A stretch of DNA of 56,746 nt from assembly GCA_964394905.1 (NCBI GenBank), contig CAYMZF010000001.1, positions 1 to 56,746 on the forward strand. The letters run 5' to 3'. This document shows, piece by piece, positions 16,072-22,742 of the stretch. Position 1 is the stretch's first letter, and each line of letters starts with the position of its first letter. A program made the translations under genes and the position numbers. The DNA comes from GCA-002840305 sp964394905. GTDB lineage: Bacteria; Patescibacteriota; Patescibacteriia; Patescibacteriales; UBA12465. The notes below the pieces were generated by a model. The model saw only the letters and a list, made by a program, of their open reading frames with translations, was not told the DNA's origin and ran no database searches.

Positions 16072-17097
16072 TTATTTTTGCCATTCTTTTAAACCATATA
16101 CTCCCCGATCAACTAATATATAACGATCGTCTAAAATTAGTTCATTATGAACCGATCCTTTACTGATACTCTTCTTATCAAAACCGACTTTATTTATTTT
16201 TTCGGCGATTTCGGAAAAGTGTAAAGGCTTTTTTTCTTCTTTTAAAACTAAAAATATTTTATCGGCAATTCTTTTAGGTTTTATTTCTGATGAATTACTA
16301 TCACCCCATAAACCAAATTTGTTAGGATTTAAATCTTTAGCGGCCTGCATAAAAGAATAAAATTGCTTATTACGATTGATAACGTCAGCCCATTCTGGAA
16401 AAGATTCATCTTTAAAAATTTCTTTTAAATCTAAATCATCGTTACTCTTAATCATTTTATTTTTATATTCCGAAAATGATTTTAAATTTTTGGCCATGTC
16501 AACTAATTCATCAAAAGAAAAAGTCTTTTTTAATTCTCTAACTTTATCCCTTAGTTCATCAACTAAATTTTCAAGATAATCAACGGTTTGATCTTTTAAT
16601 TTAAAGAAAGAATTAAATTTATCCGATTTATCAACTTTTTCCACGGAATCATTTAAAAGTTCGGTTAAAATGAAATCTAAATAATTTTTATAAATATTTT
16701 TATCAAAAGTAAAACCCTGACTTTCGGCTTTGAAATACAACACCGTCAAAATATCTAATAAAAAATTTTTCTCCATCACCCCGCCATGTTCTTTTAATAA
16801 CTCCGATACCATTTCCCTAACGGGATTAAGACGACTATCAATATCATTAATTTTTTTGATTTTTTTTAAACTGGCTTTTTCAATTTGTCTGATTCTTTCT
16901 CTGGTTAAATTATGTAATTTACCAATTTCTTCTAAAGTTTGAGAATCAACACTTTTCAAAGCAAAACGACGAGCCAAAACATCTTTTTCTCTATCCTGTA
17001 ATTCGTCAAACAAAGAGCCAACTATTTTAACTGCATTTAAATTAGTTAATTCTTGCTCTTTTTTCTCGTTTAATAACCTTTGTAGTGAATTTTCCAT
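16072..17097 (-). CDS. Sigma-70 region 4 / HARE-HTH fusion regulator
   Basis: 341 residues. The N-terminus (residues 30-82) is a sigma-70 region 4: ELQDREKDVLARRFAL then TLEEIGKLHNLTRERIRQIEKASLKKI, the -35-binding helix-turn-helix. Regions 1-3 of a sigma factor are absent. The middle (90-270) is helical and charged with no recognised domain. The C-terminus (275-341) matches a HARE-HTH winged helix, as in the RNA polymerase delta subunit: PLHFSEIAEKI, then GSVHNELILDD and RYILVDRGVYGLKEW. It is probably an RNA-polymerase-associated factor bridging promoter DNA or core enzyme. It is monocistronic, with its own promoter and a strong terminator. Domain calls are firm; the role is inferred. Confidence 0.82.
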   Translation of the reverse strand: MENSLQRLLNEKKEQELTNLNAVKIVGSLFDELQDREKDVLARRFALKSVDSQTLEEIGKLHNLTRERIRQIEKASLKKIKKINDIDSRLNPVREMVSELLKEHGGVMEKNFLLDILTVLYFKAESQGFTFDKNIYKNYLDFILTELLNDSVEKVDKSDKFNSFFKLKDQTVDYLENLVDELRDKVRELKKTFSFDELVDMAKNLKSFSEYKNKMIKSNDDLDLKEIFKDESFPEWADVINRNKQFYSFMQAAKDLNPNKFGLWGDSNSSEIKPKRIADKIFLVLKEEKKPLHFSEIAEKINKVGFDKKSISKGSVHNELILDDRYILVDRGVYGLKEWQK

Positions 17098-17125
17098 ATA
17101 TAGATTATATTAAATATAGTATGTA

Positions 17126-17155
17126 TATATAAACATATTTTAATTTATAAGTCAA
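17126..17155 (-). promoter_or_regulatory. Promoter of the sigma/HARE gene
   Basis: TTGACT (17150-17155) on the minus strand, 18 nt, then TATATA (17126-17131), with TG two bases upstream of the -10. The -35 ends 5 nt from the stop codon of the preceding GT2 gene. The leader before the ATG at 17097 is about 20 nt. Confidence 0.6.
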
Positions 17156-17160
17156 GCCTT

Positions 17161-18207
17161 TTAAAAGAATTTCATAAAAGCTTCTATTTTGGCAATTATC
17201 TCTCTGTTTATTAATAAATTATCATTTTTTTCTTTAATTTGAAGTCGTAATTTTTTAAAATTTTTTAATGATTGCTTCTCAAAAATAAAACCGTAAATAT
17301 GTAAAAAAATCAGTCTTAAATTAGTACAAAACCTAACCGGGAAAGAAAAAGATAATTTTTTAATTTTATATAAAACAATTAATTGATTTAAAAAGGACCG
17401 ACTATGAGATATTTCTTTTTTATCCCTAAAAATTTGTTTAAAAATAGTACGTTTTGCTAAAGTTCGATCATGATACATAATTGCCTCGGGTATAAACATT
17501 ATTCTTTGACCGGCTAATTGTAAACGATACGACAAATCAATGTCTTCTTTATACATAAACATTAACTCATCAAAAAATTCTAAATAATCTCCGATTGGTT
17601 TGGCAATTTTTGCTACTTCAAATAAATTAAATAAAGCTCCGGCTCCGGTAAAACCAAATACCTCCCTATTGTTATTAAATGATAAATATTCAGATTGTTT
17701 TTTTCCTTGACCCAAATCAAAAAAACGATGAAATTTATTTAAACCGATTCCGTAGCTATCAATAATGTCAGTTTTTTTATTTTCATTAAAATTCCAATAT
17801 AATATTTTAGGAGCCCATACCGCCACCGCTTGATCTGAATTATAAGCATTAATCAATTTTTCTAAAAATAGAGTATCAAAAATAACATCGGGATTAATAA
17901 CCAAAAATAAGTCGTCACTAGTTTGTAAAGACCAATTAAGCATTAAATTATAGGCCTTAGCAAAACCTAAATTAGAAGACGATCGCCAAATTTTATAATT
18001 AATCTTTTTATCATTAAAAAAATTAGATAAAAAATCAAAATTACCGGTAAAAGAAGAATCACTATTATCAACCATTAAAATGCTAACTTCTAAATCAGAA
18101 TAACTATTTTGAGCTTGGCTGATTGTTTCAAATAAGCTAGGTAAAAAAAATGGTAAATATTTTAAACTAACATTATTATAAGTTATAAAAGCAATTGAGA
18201 GTTTCAT
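17161..18207 (-). CDS. Glycosyltransferase family 2
   Basis: 348 residues with a GT-A fold: LSIAFITYNN at the start, VDNSDSS near residue 47, NLGFAKAYN, the metal-site variant INPDV in place of a DxD, GFTGAGALF, and the acceptor-loop motif EDIDLSYRLQLAG. It resembles rhamnosyltransferase-like GT2 enzymes that add sugars to surface polysaccharide. The C-terminal 70 residues are Lys/Phe-rich and may be membrane-associated. It lies downstream of the ribosomal-protein operon beyond a hairpin, so its expression may depend on read-through. Confidence 0.87.
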   Translation of the reverse strand: MKLSIAFITYNNVSLKYLPFFLPSLFETISQAQNSYSDLEVSILMVDNSDSSFTGNFDFLSNFFNDKKINYKIWRSSSNLGFAKAYNLMLNWSLQTSDDLFLVINPDVIFDTLFLEKLINAYNSDQAVAVWAPKILYWNFNENKKTDIIDSYGIGLNKFHRFFDLGQGKKQSEYLSFNNNREVFGFTGAGALFNLFEVAKIAKPIGDYLEFFDELMFMYKEDIDLSYRLQLAGQRIMFIPEAIMYHDRTLAKRTIFKQIFRDKKEISHSRSFLNQLIVLYKIKKLSFSFPVRFCTNLRLIFLHIYGFIFEKQSLKNFKKLRLQIKEKNDNLLINREIIAKIEAFMKFF

Positions 18208-18231
18208 ATTATATATTTAGACCTAAATTAA

Positions 18232-18257
18232 CAATAAAGCGCCGTAGCGCTTTATTG
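18232..18257 (-). terminator. Hairpin after rpsI, probable terminator
   Basis: A perfect 11-bp stem, CAATAAAGCGC with GCGCTTTATTG, tetraloop TACG on the minus strand, lies 15 nt past the rpsI stop. The following bases TTAATTT form only a weak U-tract, so termination may be partial and may let transcription reach the GT2 gene. A short inverted repeat (18215-18220 with 18223-18228) follows. Confidence 0.55.
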
Positions 18258-18272
18258 AAGTATATATAGAGA

Positions 18273-18800
18273 TTAACGTTTGGACCATTGTGGAGCTTTT
18301 CGAGCCTTCTTTAAACCCGGTTTCTTTCTTTCTTTTTGACGAGGATCTCTGGTTATATAACCGCTAGTTTTTAAAATAGTTTTTAGTTCAGGATCATATT
18401 TAACTAAAGCCCGAGCAATTCCATGTCGAGTAGCTTCTAATTGACCTAAAAATCCGCCACCCTTAACTATAATTGTAAAATTAAAATCTTTTAATTTAGA
18501 AACAACTTTTAACGGTTGTAAAATAATACTTAAGTTTTCTTCTTTTTTAAAATAGTTTTCCGCCGGGACTCCATTAACTAAAATTTCACCATCACCCTTC
18601 TCAAACATTCTAATCTGAGCCACCGCCGTTTTACGACGACCGATAGCTTTAATAAATTTACCACTAACCGAAACTTTTTTATTTTCTTTTTTTTCGGCTA
18701 CCGGAGTTTCCTTAACCACTTCCTTTTTGACAACTGTTTTTTTAACGATTTCTTTTTTAGGAGAAATTACAGTTTTTTTAACTTTTTTAATATCACTCAT
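18273..18800 (-). CDS. rpsI: 30S ribosomal protein S9 with a Lys/Val-rich N-terminal extension
   Basis: 175 residues. The S9 core begins at about residue 50 (KAIGRRKTAVAQIRMF) and ends in the decoding-centre tail ARKAPQWSKR, where PQFSKR is usual. The first 48 residues are an extension of repeated KKxVVKK and Glu, not found in E. coli S9 (130 residues). It is last in the infA-rpoA operon, after rplM, the common rplM-rpsI pair. The extension is probably a flexible rRNA-binding or surface tail. Confidence 0.96.
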   Translation of the reverse strand: MSDIKKVKKTVISPKKEIVKKTVVKKEVVKETPVAEKKENKKVSVSGKFIKAIGRRKTAVAQIRMFEKGDGEILVNGVPAENYFKKEENLSIILQPLKVVSKLKDFNFTIIVKGGGFLGQLEATRHGIARALVKYDPELKTILKTSGYITRDPRQKERKKPGLKKARKAPQWSKR

Positions 18801-18849
18801 TTTATTTATAATTAATTAAACAATAAATAGAATTTAAATTATTTAATTA

Positions 18850-19206
18850 CTATCTAATAATTAATCTTTTCATTAAATCATTACGCATTCTAGTCGGAGC
18901 CAACATCTCTTTAACCGCTCGATGTAAAACCTCGGCCGGATCAGCTTTATAAACATCTTTCATTTTCTTTTCTTTTAAACCTCCAATATATCCGGTAAAA
19001 TGATAATACTTTTTTTGATCTAATTTTTTTCCAGTAAATTTAATCTTACTAATATTTGAAACTTCAACCATATCACCTAAATCCAAATGTGGCTCAAATT
19101 CGGGTTTGTTTTTTCCTCTTAAAATATTAGCGATGTTGGTAGCCAAACGACCTATGGTTTGATCCGTAGCGTCAATCTTATGCATTTTTCTTTCAATATT
19201 TTTCAT
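18850..19206 (-). CDS. rplM: 50S ribosomal protein L13
   Basis: 118 residues with the L13 signatures IDATDQTIGRLAT, ILRGKNKPEFEPH and YHFTGYIGG, and the usual C-terminal MLAPTRMRNDLMKRL. E. coli L13 has 142 residues; this one lacks about 20 residues at the C-terminus. It sits between rplQ and rpsI with short spacers of 23 and 49 nt. There is no visible Shine-Dalgarno; an internal Met8 is an alternative start. Confidence 0.95.
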   Translation of the reverse strand: MKNIERKMHKIDATDQTIGRLATNIANILRGKNKPEFEPHLDLGDMVEVSNISKIKFTGKKLDQKKYYHFTGYIGGLKEKKMKDVYKADPAEVLHRAVKEMLAPTRMRNDLMKRLIIR

Positions 19207-19229
19207 ATTTATATTTTATTTAATACTAA

Positions 19230-19580
19230 TTAAACTAATTCAATTTGGACCATTTCCGCTCCATCACCCATTCGAGGACCAATTTTTACTATTCGACAAT
19301 AACCGCCGGCTCGATCTTTATAACGATCACCTAAAACTTCCATTAATTTTTTGACCGCTTTAGGCTGTAAAATAACTTTCAATAAATTACGACGAGCGGT
19401 TAAATCACCTTGCTTGGAAACAGAAATAACTCTTTCCAGTAAAGGTTTAACGGCTTTAGCTTTAGCTTTGGTGGTTGTAACTTTTTCATAAATAATAATA
19501 CTGGAAGCTAAATTTCTAAGCATCAATTCTCGTGGTCCCTTTTCTCTATCTAAAGTTTTTACATTATTTTTATGTCTCAT
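19230..19580 (-). CDS. rplQ: 50S ribosomal protein L17
   Basis: 116 residues. The N-terminal LMLRNLASSIIIYEKVTTT and the core KAVKPLLERVIS, then DRYKDRAGGYCRIVKIGPRMGDGAEMVQIEL, are standard L17. It follows rpoA by 26 nt, the usual bacterial order. Not truncated. Confidence 0.97.
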   Translation of the reverse strand: MRHKNNVKTLDREKGPRELMLRNLASSIIIYEKVTTTKAKAKAVKPLLERVISVSKQGDLTARRNLLKVILQPKAVKKLMEVLGDRYKDRAGGYCRIVKIGPRMGDGAEMVQIELV

Positions 19581-19606
19581 ATTATTTATTTAATTAATAT
19601 TTTTCC

Positions 19607-20419
19607 TTATTTTTTATTCTTAACCGTTTTGGTTGTTTTCTTTTTAGCGCTAACTTCTTCCTTAGTTTCTACGGTAATAGCATCCTCAACTGCAACATCA
19701 GATATATCTTCCAATTTTTCATTATCTTTTAAAGTTGTTAAAGCGTTAAATTGATCAATTAATATTTGAACTGATTGGTTAAAAGCGTCTTCAACTGAAA
19801 TAGTACCGTTAGTTTTAATATCTAAAACTAATTTATCCCAATTAGTCATTTTACCAACACGAACATTTTCCACTTTATAGCTTACTCCGATAACTGGAGT
19901 ATAGATAGAATCAATTTCCATATAATCAACTTCTTTACCATCCTTTTTGTTCTTTTCCGGTAGTAAATAACCCCGACCATTAGCCACATAAATTTCCATA
20001 CCTAAACTACCAACTTGATCGGTAATAGTAGCTAAAACCAAATCGGAATTAATTATTTCAACTTGACTGTCTTTTTTTATATCTTTAGCGGTAACCACCT
20101 TTTTACCCTGAACATTTAATTCTAATTTTAAAACATCTTCCGTATCATTTAAAATTTTTATTTTTAATTGTTTTAAATTTAAAACGATATCCAAAATATC
20201 TTCTTTAATTCCAGGTAAGGCCATAAACTCGTGTTTAGCTCCTTTTATTTTTACTCCAACAACAGCGGAACCAGGCAAAGAAGATAATAATACTCGACGC
20301 AAAGCATTTCCGATGGTATTTCCATAGCCAGGATACAACGGTTCAACAATAACTAAACTTTCGTTAATATTGCCATTTTGTTTAAATTCAATTTTTTTTG
20401 GCAAGGCTATTTTTTCCAT
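19607..20419 (-). CDS. rpoA: RNA polymerase alpha subunit lacking the C-terminal domain
   Basis: 270 residues. The N-terminal dimerisation and assembly domain is complete (GYGNTIGNALRRVLLSSLPG, GIKEDILDIVLNLK, NGRGYLLPEK, then WDKLVLDIKTNGTISVEDAF). After residue 230 there is only a 40-residue acidic then Lys-rich tail (KLEDISDVAVEDAI then KKKTTKTVKNKK). The helix-hairpin-helix alpha-CTD that contacts UP elements and activators in E. coli (329 residues) is absent. The stop is followed directly by rplQ, so nothing suggests a frameshift. Promoters here should depend on core elements. Confidence 0.96.
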   Translation of the reverse strand: MEKIALPKKIEFKQNGNINESLVIVEPLYPGYGNTIGNALRRVLLSSLPGSAVVGVKIKGAKHEFMALPGIKEDILDIVLNLKQLKIKILNDTEDVLKLELNVQGKKVVTAKDIKKDSQVEIINSDLVLATITDQVGSLGMEIYVANGRGYLLPEKNKKDGKEVDYMEIDSIYTPVIGVSYKVENVRVGKMTNWDKLVLDIKTNGTISVEDAFNQSVQILIDQFNALTTLKDNEKLEDISDVAVEDAITVETKEEVSAKKKTTKTVKNKK

Positions 20420-20459
20420 ATTGTTTTTTTAATTAATAAATATTTAATTTAATAAATTA

Positions 20460-21095
20460 TTATTTTGAATAAAACTCAATAATCATATAAGTTTTAATAT
20501 TGGCCGGTAAATCTTGTTGTTGCGGTTCATGTAAAACTTTAACGGATAAATCTTTAGCATCCAATCCCAACCAACTTTTTTGTTCGGGAGCTAAAGTTTT
20601 TAATTTTTCCGGCAAACTAACAAAATATCTATTTTTCTTGGAACTTTTTTTAACTTTTATAATCTGACCGCTTTTTACTTGATAAGAAGGAATATCAACG
20701 GTTCGATCATTAATTGAAAAATGTCCATGATTTACTAATTGTCGAGCTTGAGTACGAGAAGTGGCCAAACCAGAACGATAGATAACATTGTCCAAACGCA
20801 TCTCTAAATATTTTATAAAGTTATTTCCGACGTCACCGCCTTTTTTTTGAACTTTGTCAAAAGACAATTCAAATTGCTTTTCGGTTATTCCATACATTTT
20901 TTTAGCTTTTTGTTTTTCGTTTAATTGCAAACCGTAATCACTGGATCTTTTTTTACCTTTAGGACCATGAAAACCGGGTGGATAATTTCTTTTAACCATA
21001 GCACATTTAGAAGACGAGCAACGTTCTCCTTTTAAAAACAATTTCTCTCCGATACGACGGCATTGTTTGCATTTTGAATCTAATGTTTTTCCCAT
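20460..21095 (-). CDS. rpsD: 30S ribosomal protein S4 (zinc-binding form)
   Basis: 211 residues. Zinc-knuckle cysteines C9, C12, C26 and C31 are present, then YPPGFHGPKGKK. The S4 RNA-binding domain includes RLDNVIYRSGLATSRTQARQLVNHGHF. In some bacteria S4 represses the alpha operon; no such site was identified. Spacing to rpoA is 40 nt. Confidence 0.97.
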   Translation of the reverse strand: MGKTLDSKCKQCRRIGEKLFLKGERCSSSKCAMVKRNYPPGFHGPKGKKRSSDYGLQLNEKQKAKKMYGITEKQFELSFDKVQKKGGDVGNNFIKYLEMRLDNVIYRSGLATSRTQARQLVNHGHFSINDRTVDIPSYQVKSGQIIKVKKSSKKNRYFVSLPEKLKTLAPEQKSWLGLDAKDLSVKVLHEPQQQDLPANIKTYMIIEFYSK

Positions 21096-21116
21096 ATATA
21101 TTTTTTTATTAATTGA

Positions 21117-21752
21117 TTAAACTCGACGAGGTTTTTTTGGACGACAACCATTATGAGGAACACCGGTAACATCTTTAATACTGGCAATTTCCAATCCATT
21201 GGCATTTAAAGCTCTGATAGCAGCCTCTCGACCGGTACCGACACCAGCCACAAAGACTTTTACCTCTTCCAAACCATATTCTTCCCTAGCTTTCAATACG
21301 GCAATTTTAGTTATTATTTGAGCGGCATAGGGAGTCGCTTTTTTAGCTCCTTTAAAACCGGCCATACCGGCGCTGGCCCAAGAAATAACATTACCGCTCT
21401 TATCGGTTAAAGAAATAATAGTATTGTTATAAGTAGCATTAATATAAGCGTGACCGGATTTAATTTTTATATTTTCTTTCTTCTTTTTTTTCTTAATTAA
21501 TTTCTTTTTACTACGAGCCTGTTTGTTTTTTTCTAATTTTTGTTTTATTTCTTCGGGTAAATCTTCAATCTCGTTTTTAGTTTCGTTTTTTAAATCATCA
21601 TCGGAAAATAAATCATCATCGGCGGAATCAAAATCATCGGCTTCATCTGTTAAAGTCGCTTCAATTTTTTTATCCTCGGGTAAGGAAATATTTTTTTCAT
21701 CCTTGACAATTTCTGTTTCAGGATTTTTTTTATCTTTTTTTTCTTCGGTCAT
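21117..21752 (-). CDS. rpsK: 30S ribosomal protein S11 with a long charged N-terminal extension
   Basis: 211 residues; the S11 core (about 95-211) is typical: HAYINATYNNTIISLTDKSG, SWASAGMAGFKGAKKATPYAAQ, and the C-terminal THNGCRPKKPRRV-like ending (here VPHNGCRPKKPRRV). The first 90 residues are extra: an acidic region (DEADDFDSADDDLFSDDD) followed by a basic block (KKKLIKKKKKK). Normal S11 is about 129 residues. The extension is in the same frame with one ATG at 21752 and is AT-rich like the rest. It could be a disordered tail or an assembly element. Confidence 0.95.
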   Translation of the reverse strand: MTEEKKDKKNPETEIVKDEKNISLPEDKKIEATLTDEADDFDSADDDLFSDDDLKNETKNEIEDLPEEIKQKLEKNKQARSKKKLIKKKKKKENIKIKSGHAYINATYNNTIISLTDKSGNVISWASAGMAGFKGAKKATPYAAQIITKIAVLKAREEYGLEEVKVFVAGVGTGREAAIRALNANGLEIASIKDVTGVPHNGCRPKKPRRV

Positions 21753-21789
21753 ATTTTAATTTTTAATATTTTATTATTGATAAGCAAAA

Positions 21790-22185
21790 TTATGTTTTTT
21801 GAGCACCAGCTTTACTCTTGCCGGAACCCATAGTAACTCTTTTATTACCACGAACAGTTCGACCGTTGGTTTTAGTTCTTTGACCGTGAACCGGTAAATG
21901 TTTAGTATGACAGATACCTTTTCGAGCACCTATTTCTTTATATCGTTTTATATTACTAGCCACTTCTCGACGCAAATCGCCTTCAGTAATATATTTTTTT
22001 TCGATAATATCACGCAAAAGATTAGCCTCTGATTCTTTCAAATCTTTAACTCGAGTATTAGGATCAACTTTGGCTAAATCTAAAATATTTTTAGAAAATT
22101 TAGGACCAATTCCATAAATATAAGTCAAAGCGGTTTCAACTCGCTTGTCGTTTGGAATTGTTACTCCGGATATTCTTACTATCAT
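21790..22185 (-). CDS. rpsM: 30S ribosomal protein S13
   Basis: 131 residues; MIVRISGVTIPNDKRVETALTYIYGIG at the start, helix-two-turn-helix middle, and GICHTKHLPVHGQRTKTNGRTVRG near the end are all S13 hallmarks. It lies between rpmJ and rpsK, as in most bacterial alpha operons. Confidence 0.97.
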   Translation of the reverse strand: MIVRISGVTIPNDKRVETALTYIYGIGPKFSKNILDLAKVDPNTRVKDLKESEANLLRDIIEKKYITEGDLRREVASNIKRYKEIGARKGICHTKHLPVHGQRTKTNGRTVRGNKRVTMGSGKSKAGAQKT

Positions 22186-22211
22186 AAATGTTATATTAAA
22201 ATAATTTATAA

Positions 22212-22325
22212 TTAACCTTGTCTTTGTTTATGTTTAGGGTTAGAACAAATAACATAAACTCGTCCTTTACGACGAACTATTTTACAATCTTTACAAATTT
22301 TTTTAGCACTAGATCTAACTTTCAT
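22212..22325 (-). CDS. rpmJ: 50S ribosomal protein L36
   Basis: A 37-codon gene between infA and rpsM. It reads MKVRSSAKKICKDCKIV and then ICSNPKHKQRQG, ending with TAA at 22212-22214. C11, C14, C27 and H32 form the usual zinc site of the C+ form of L36. Position and length are exactly as expected. A nearly perfect hairpin lies just upstream of its ATG. Confidence 0.97.
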   Translation of the reverse strand: MKVRSSAKKICKDCKIVRRKGRVYVICSNPKHKQRQG

Positions 22326-22336
22326 AAATATTTTAT

Positions 22337-22364
22337 AACAGTTAAAATTTTATTTTAAACTGTT
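22337..22364 (-). promoter_or_regulatory. Hairpin in the infA-rpmJ spacer
   Basis: AACAGTTTAAAAT and ATTTTAACTGTT pair over 12 bp with one bulged A and a short loop. The hairpin ends 11 nt before the rpmJ ATG. On the minus strand it is followed by ATAAAATATTT, not a U-run, so it is more likely an mRNA processing, stability or translation element than a terminator. On the plus strand it has a T-run but no gene to end. Confidence 0.4.
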
Positions 22365-22403
22365 TTTTAATTACCAAAATAAAAAATTAACAAAAAACAA
22401 CCT

Positions 22404-22643
22404 TTAAAGGCGAAAAGTTATTCGTCCCTTGCTTAAATCATAAGGGCTCATTTGAACTTTAACCTTATCACCGGGTAAAAGTCTGATTTTATTCATTCTC
22501 ATTTTGCCCGATAAATGACCCAAGATTTCATGACCATTCTCTAATTTTATTTTAAAATTAGCGGCTGGCATCAGTTCCAAGATTTCTCCTTTTAACTCAA
22601 TAAAATCTTTGGCATCAATTATAGAATTTTCATCGTTATTCAT
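22404..22643 (-). CDS. infA: Translation initiation factor IF-1
   Basis: 79 residues from the ATG at 22643; a GTG two codons upstream is possible. OB-fold S1-like protein: IELKGEILELMPAANFKIKLENGHEILGHLSGKMR, then IRLLPGDKVKVQMSPYDLSKGRITFR, as in IF-1 of most bacteria. It heads the ribosomal-protein/rpoA operon. The probable promoter overlaps the alaS terminator just upstream. Confidence 0.97.
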   Translation of the reverse strand: MNNDENSIIDAKDFIELKGEILELMPAANFKIKLENGHEILGHLSGKMRMNKIRLLPGDKVKVQMSPYDLSKGRITFRL

Positions 22644-22649
22644 TAACAC

Positions 22650-22683
22650 AAAAAAACTTGATAGAGATAAAAATCTATATCAA
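22650..22683 (-). terminator. Terminator of the dcw-alaS unit
   Basis: Minus strand: TTGATATAGAT pairs with ATCTCTATCAA (one A-G mismatch), loop of four T, followed by GTTTTTTT. It ends only 7 nt before the infA ATG, so the infA transcript must start within or beyond this structure, or pass through it. Confidence 0.65.
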
Positions 22684-22701
22684 AATTTTTTAAAAATACA
22701 A
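22674..22701 (-). promoter_or_regulatory. Probable infA promoter inside the alaS terminator
   Basis: TTGTAT (22696-22701), 16 nt, then TATAGA (22674-22679) preceded by TGA, an extended -10. The -10 lies in the upstream arm of the terminator stem. The predicted start is near 22667, leaving about 24 nt before the infA ATG and only half of the hairpin in the infA mRNA. Confidence 0.45.
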
Positions 22702-22742
22702 AAAAATTAATATTCTTAAAATATTGTAAGATAATTATATAT

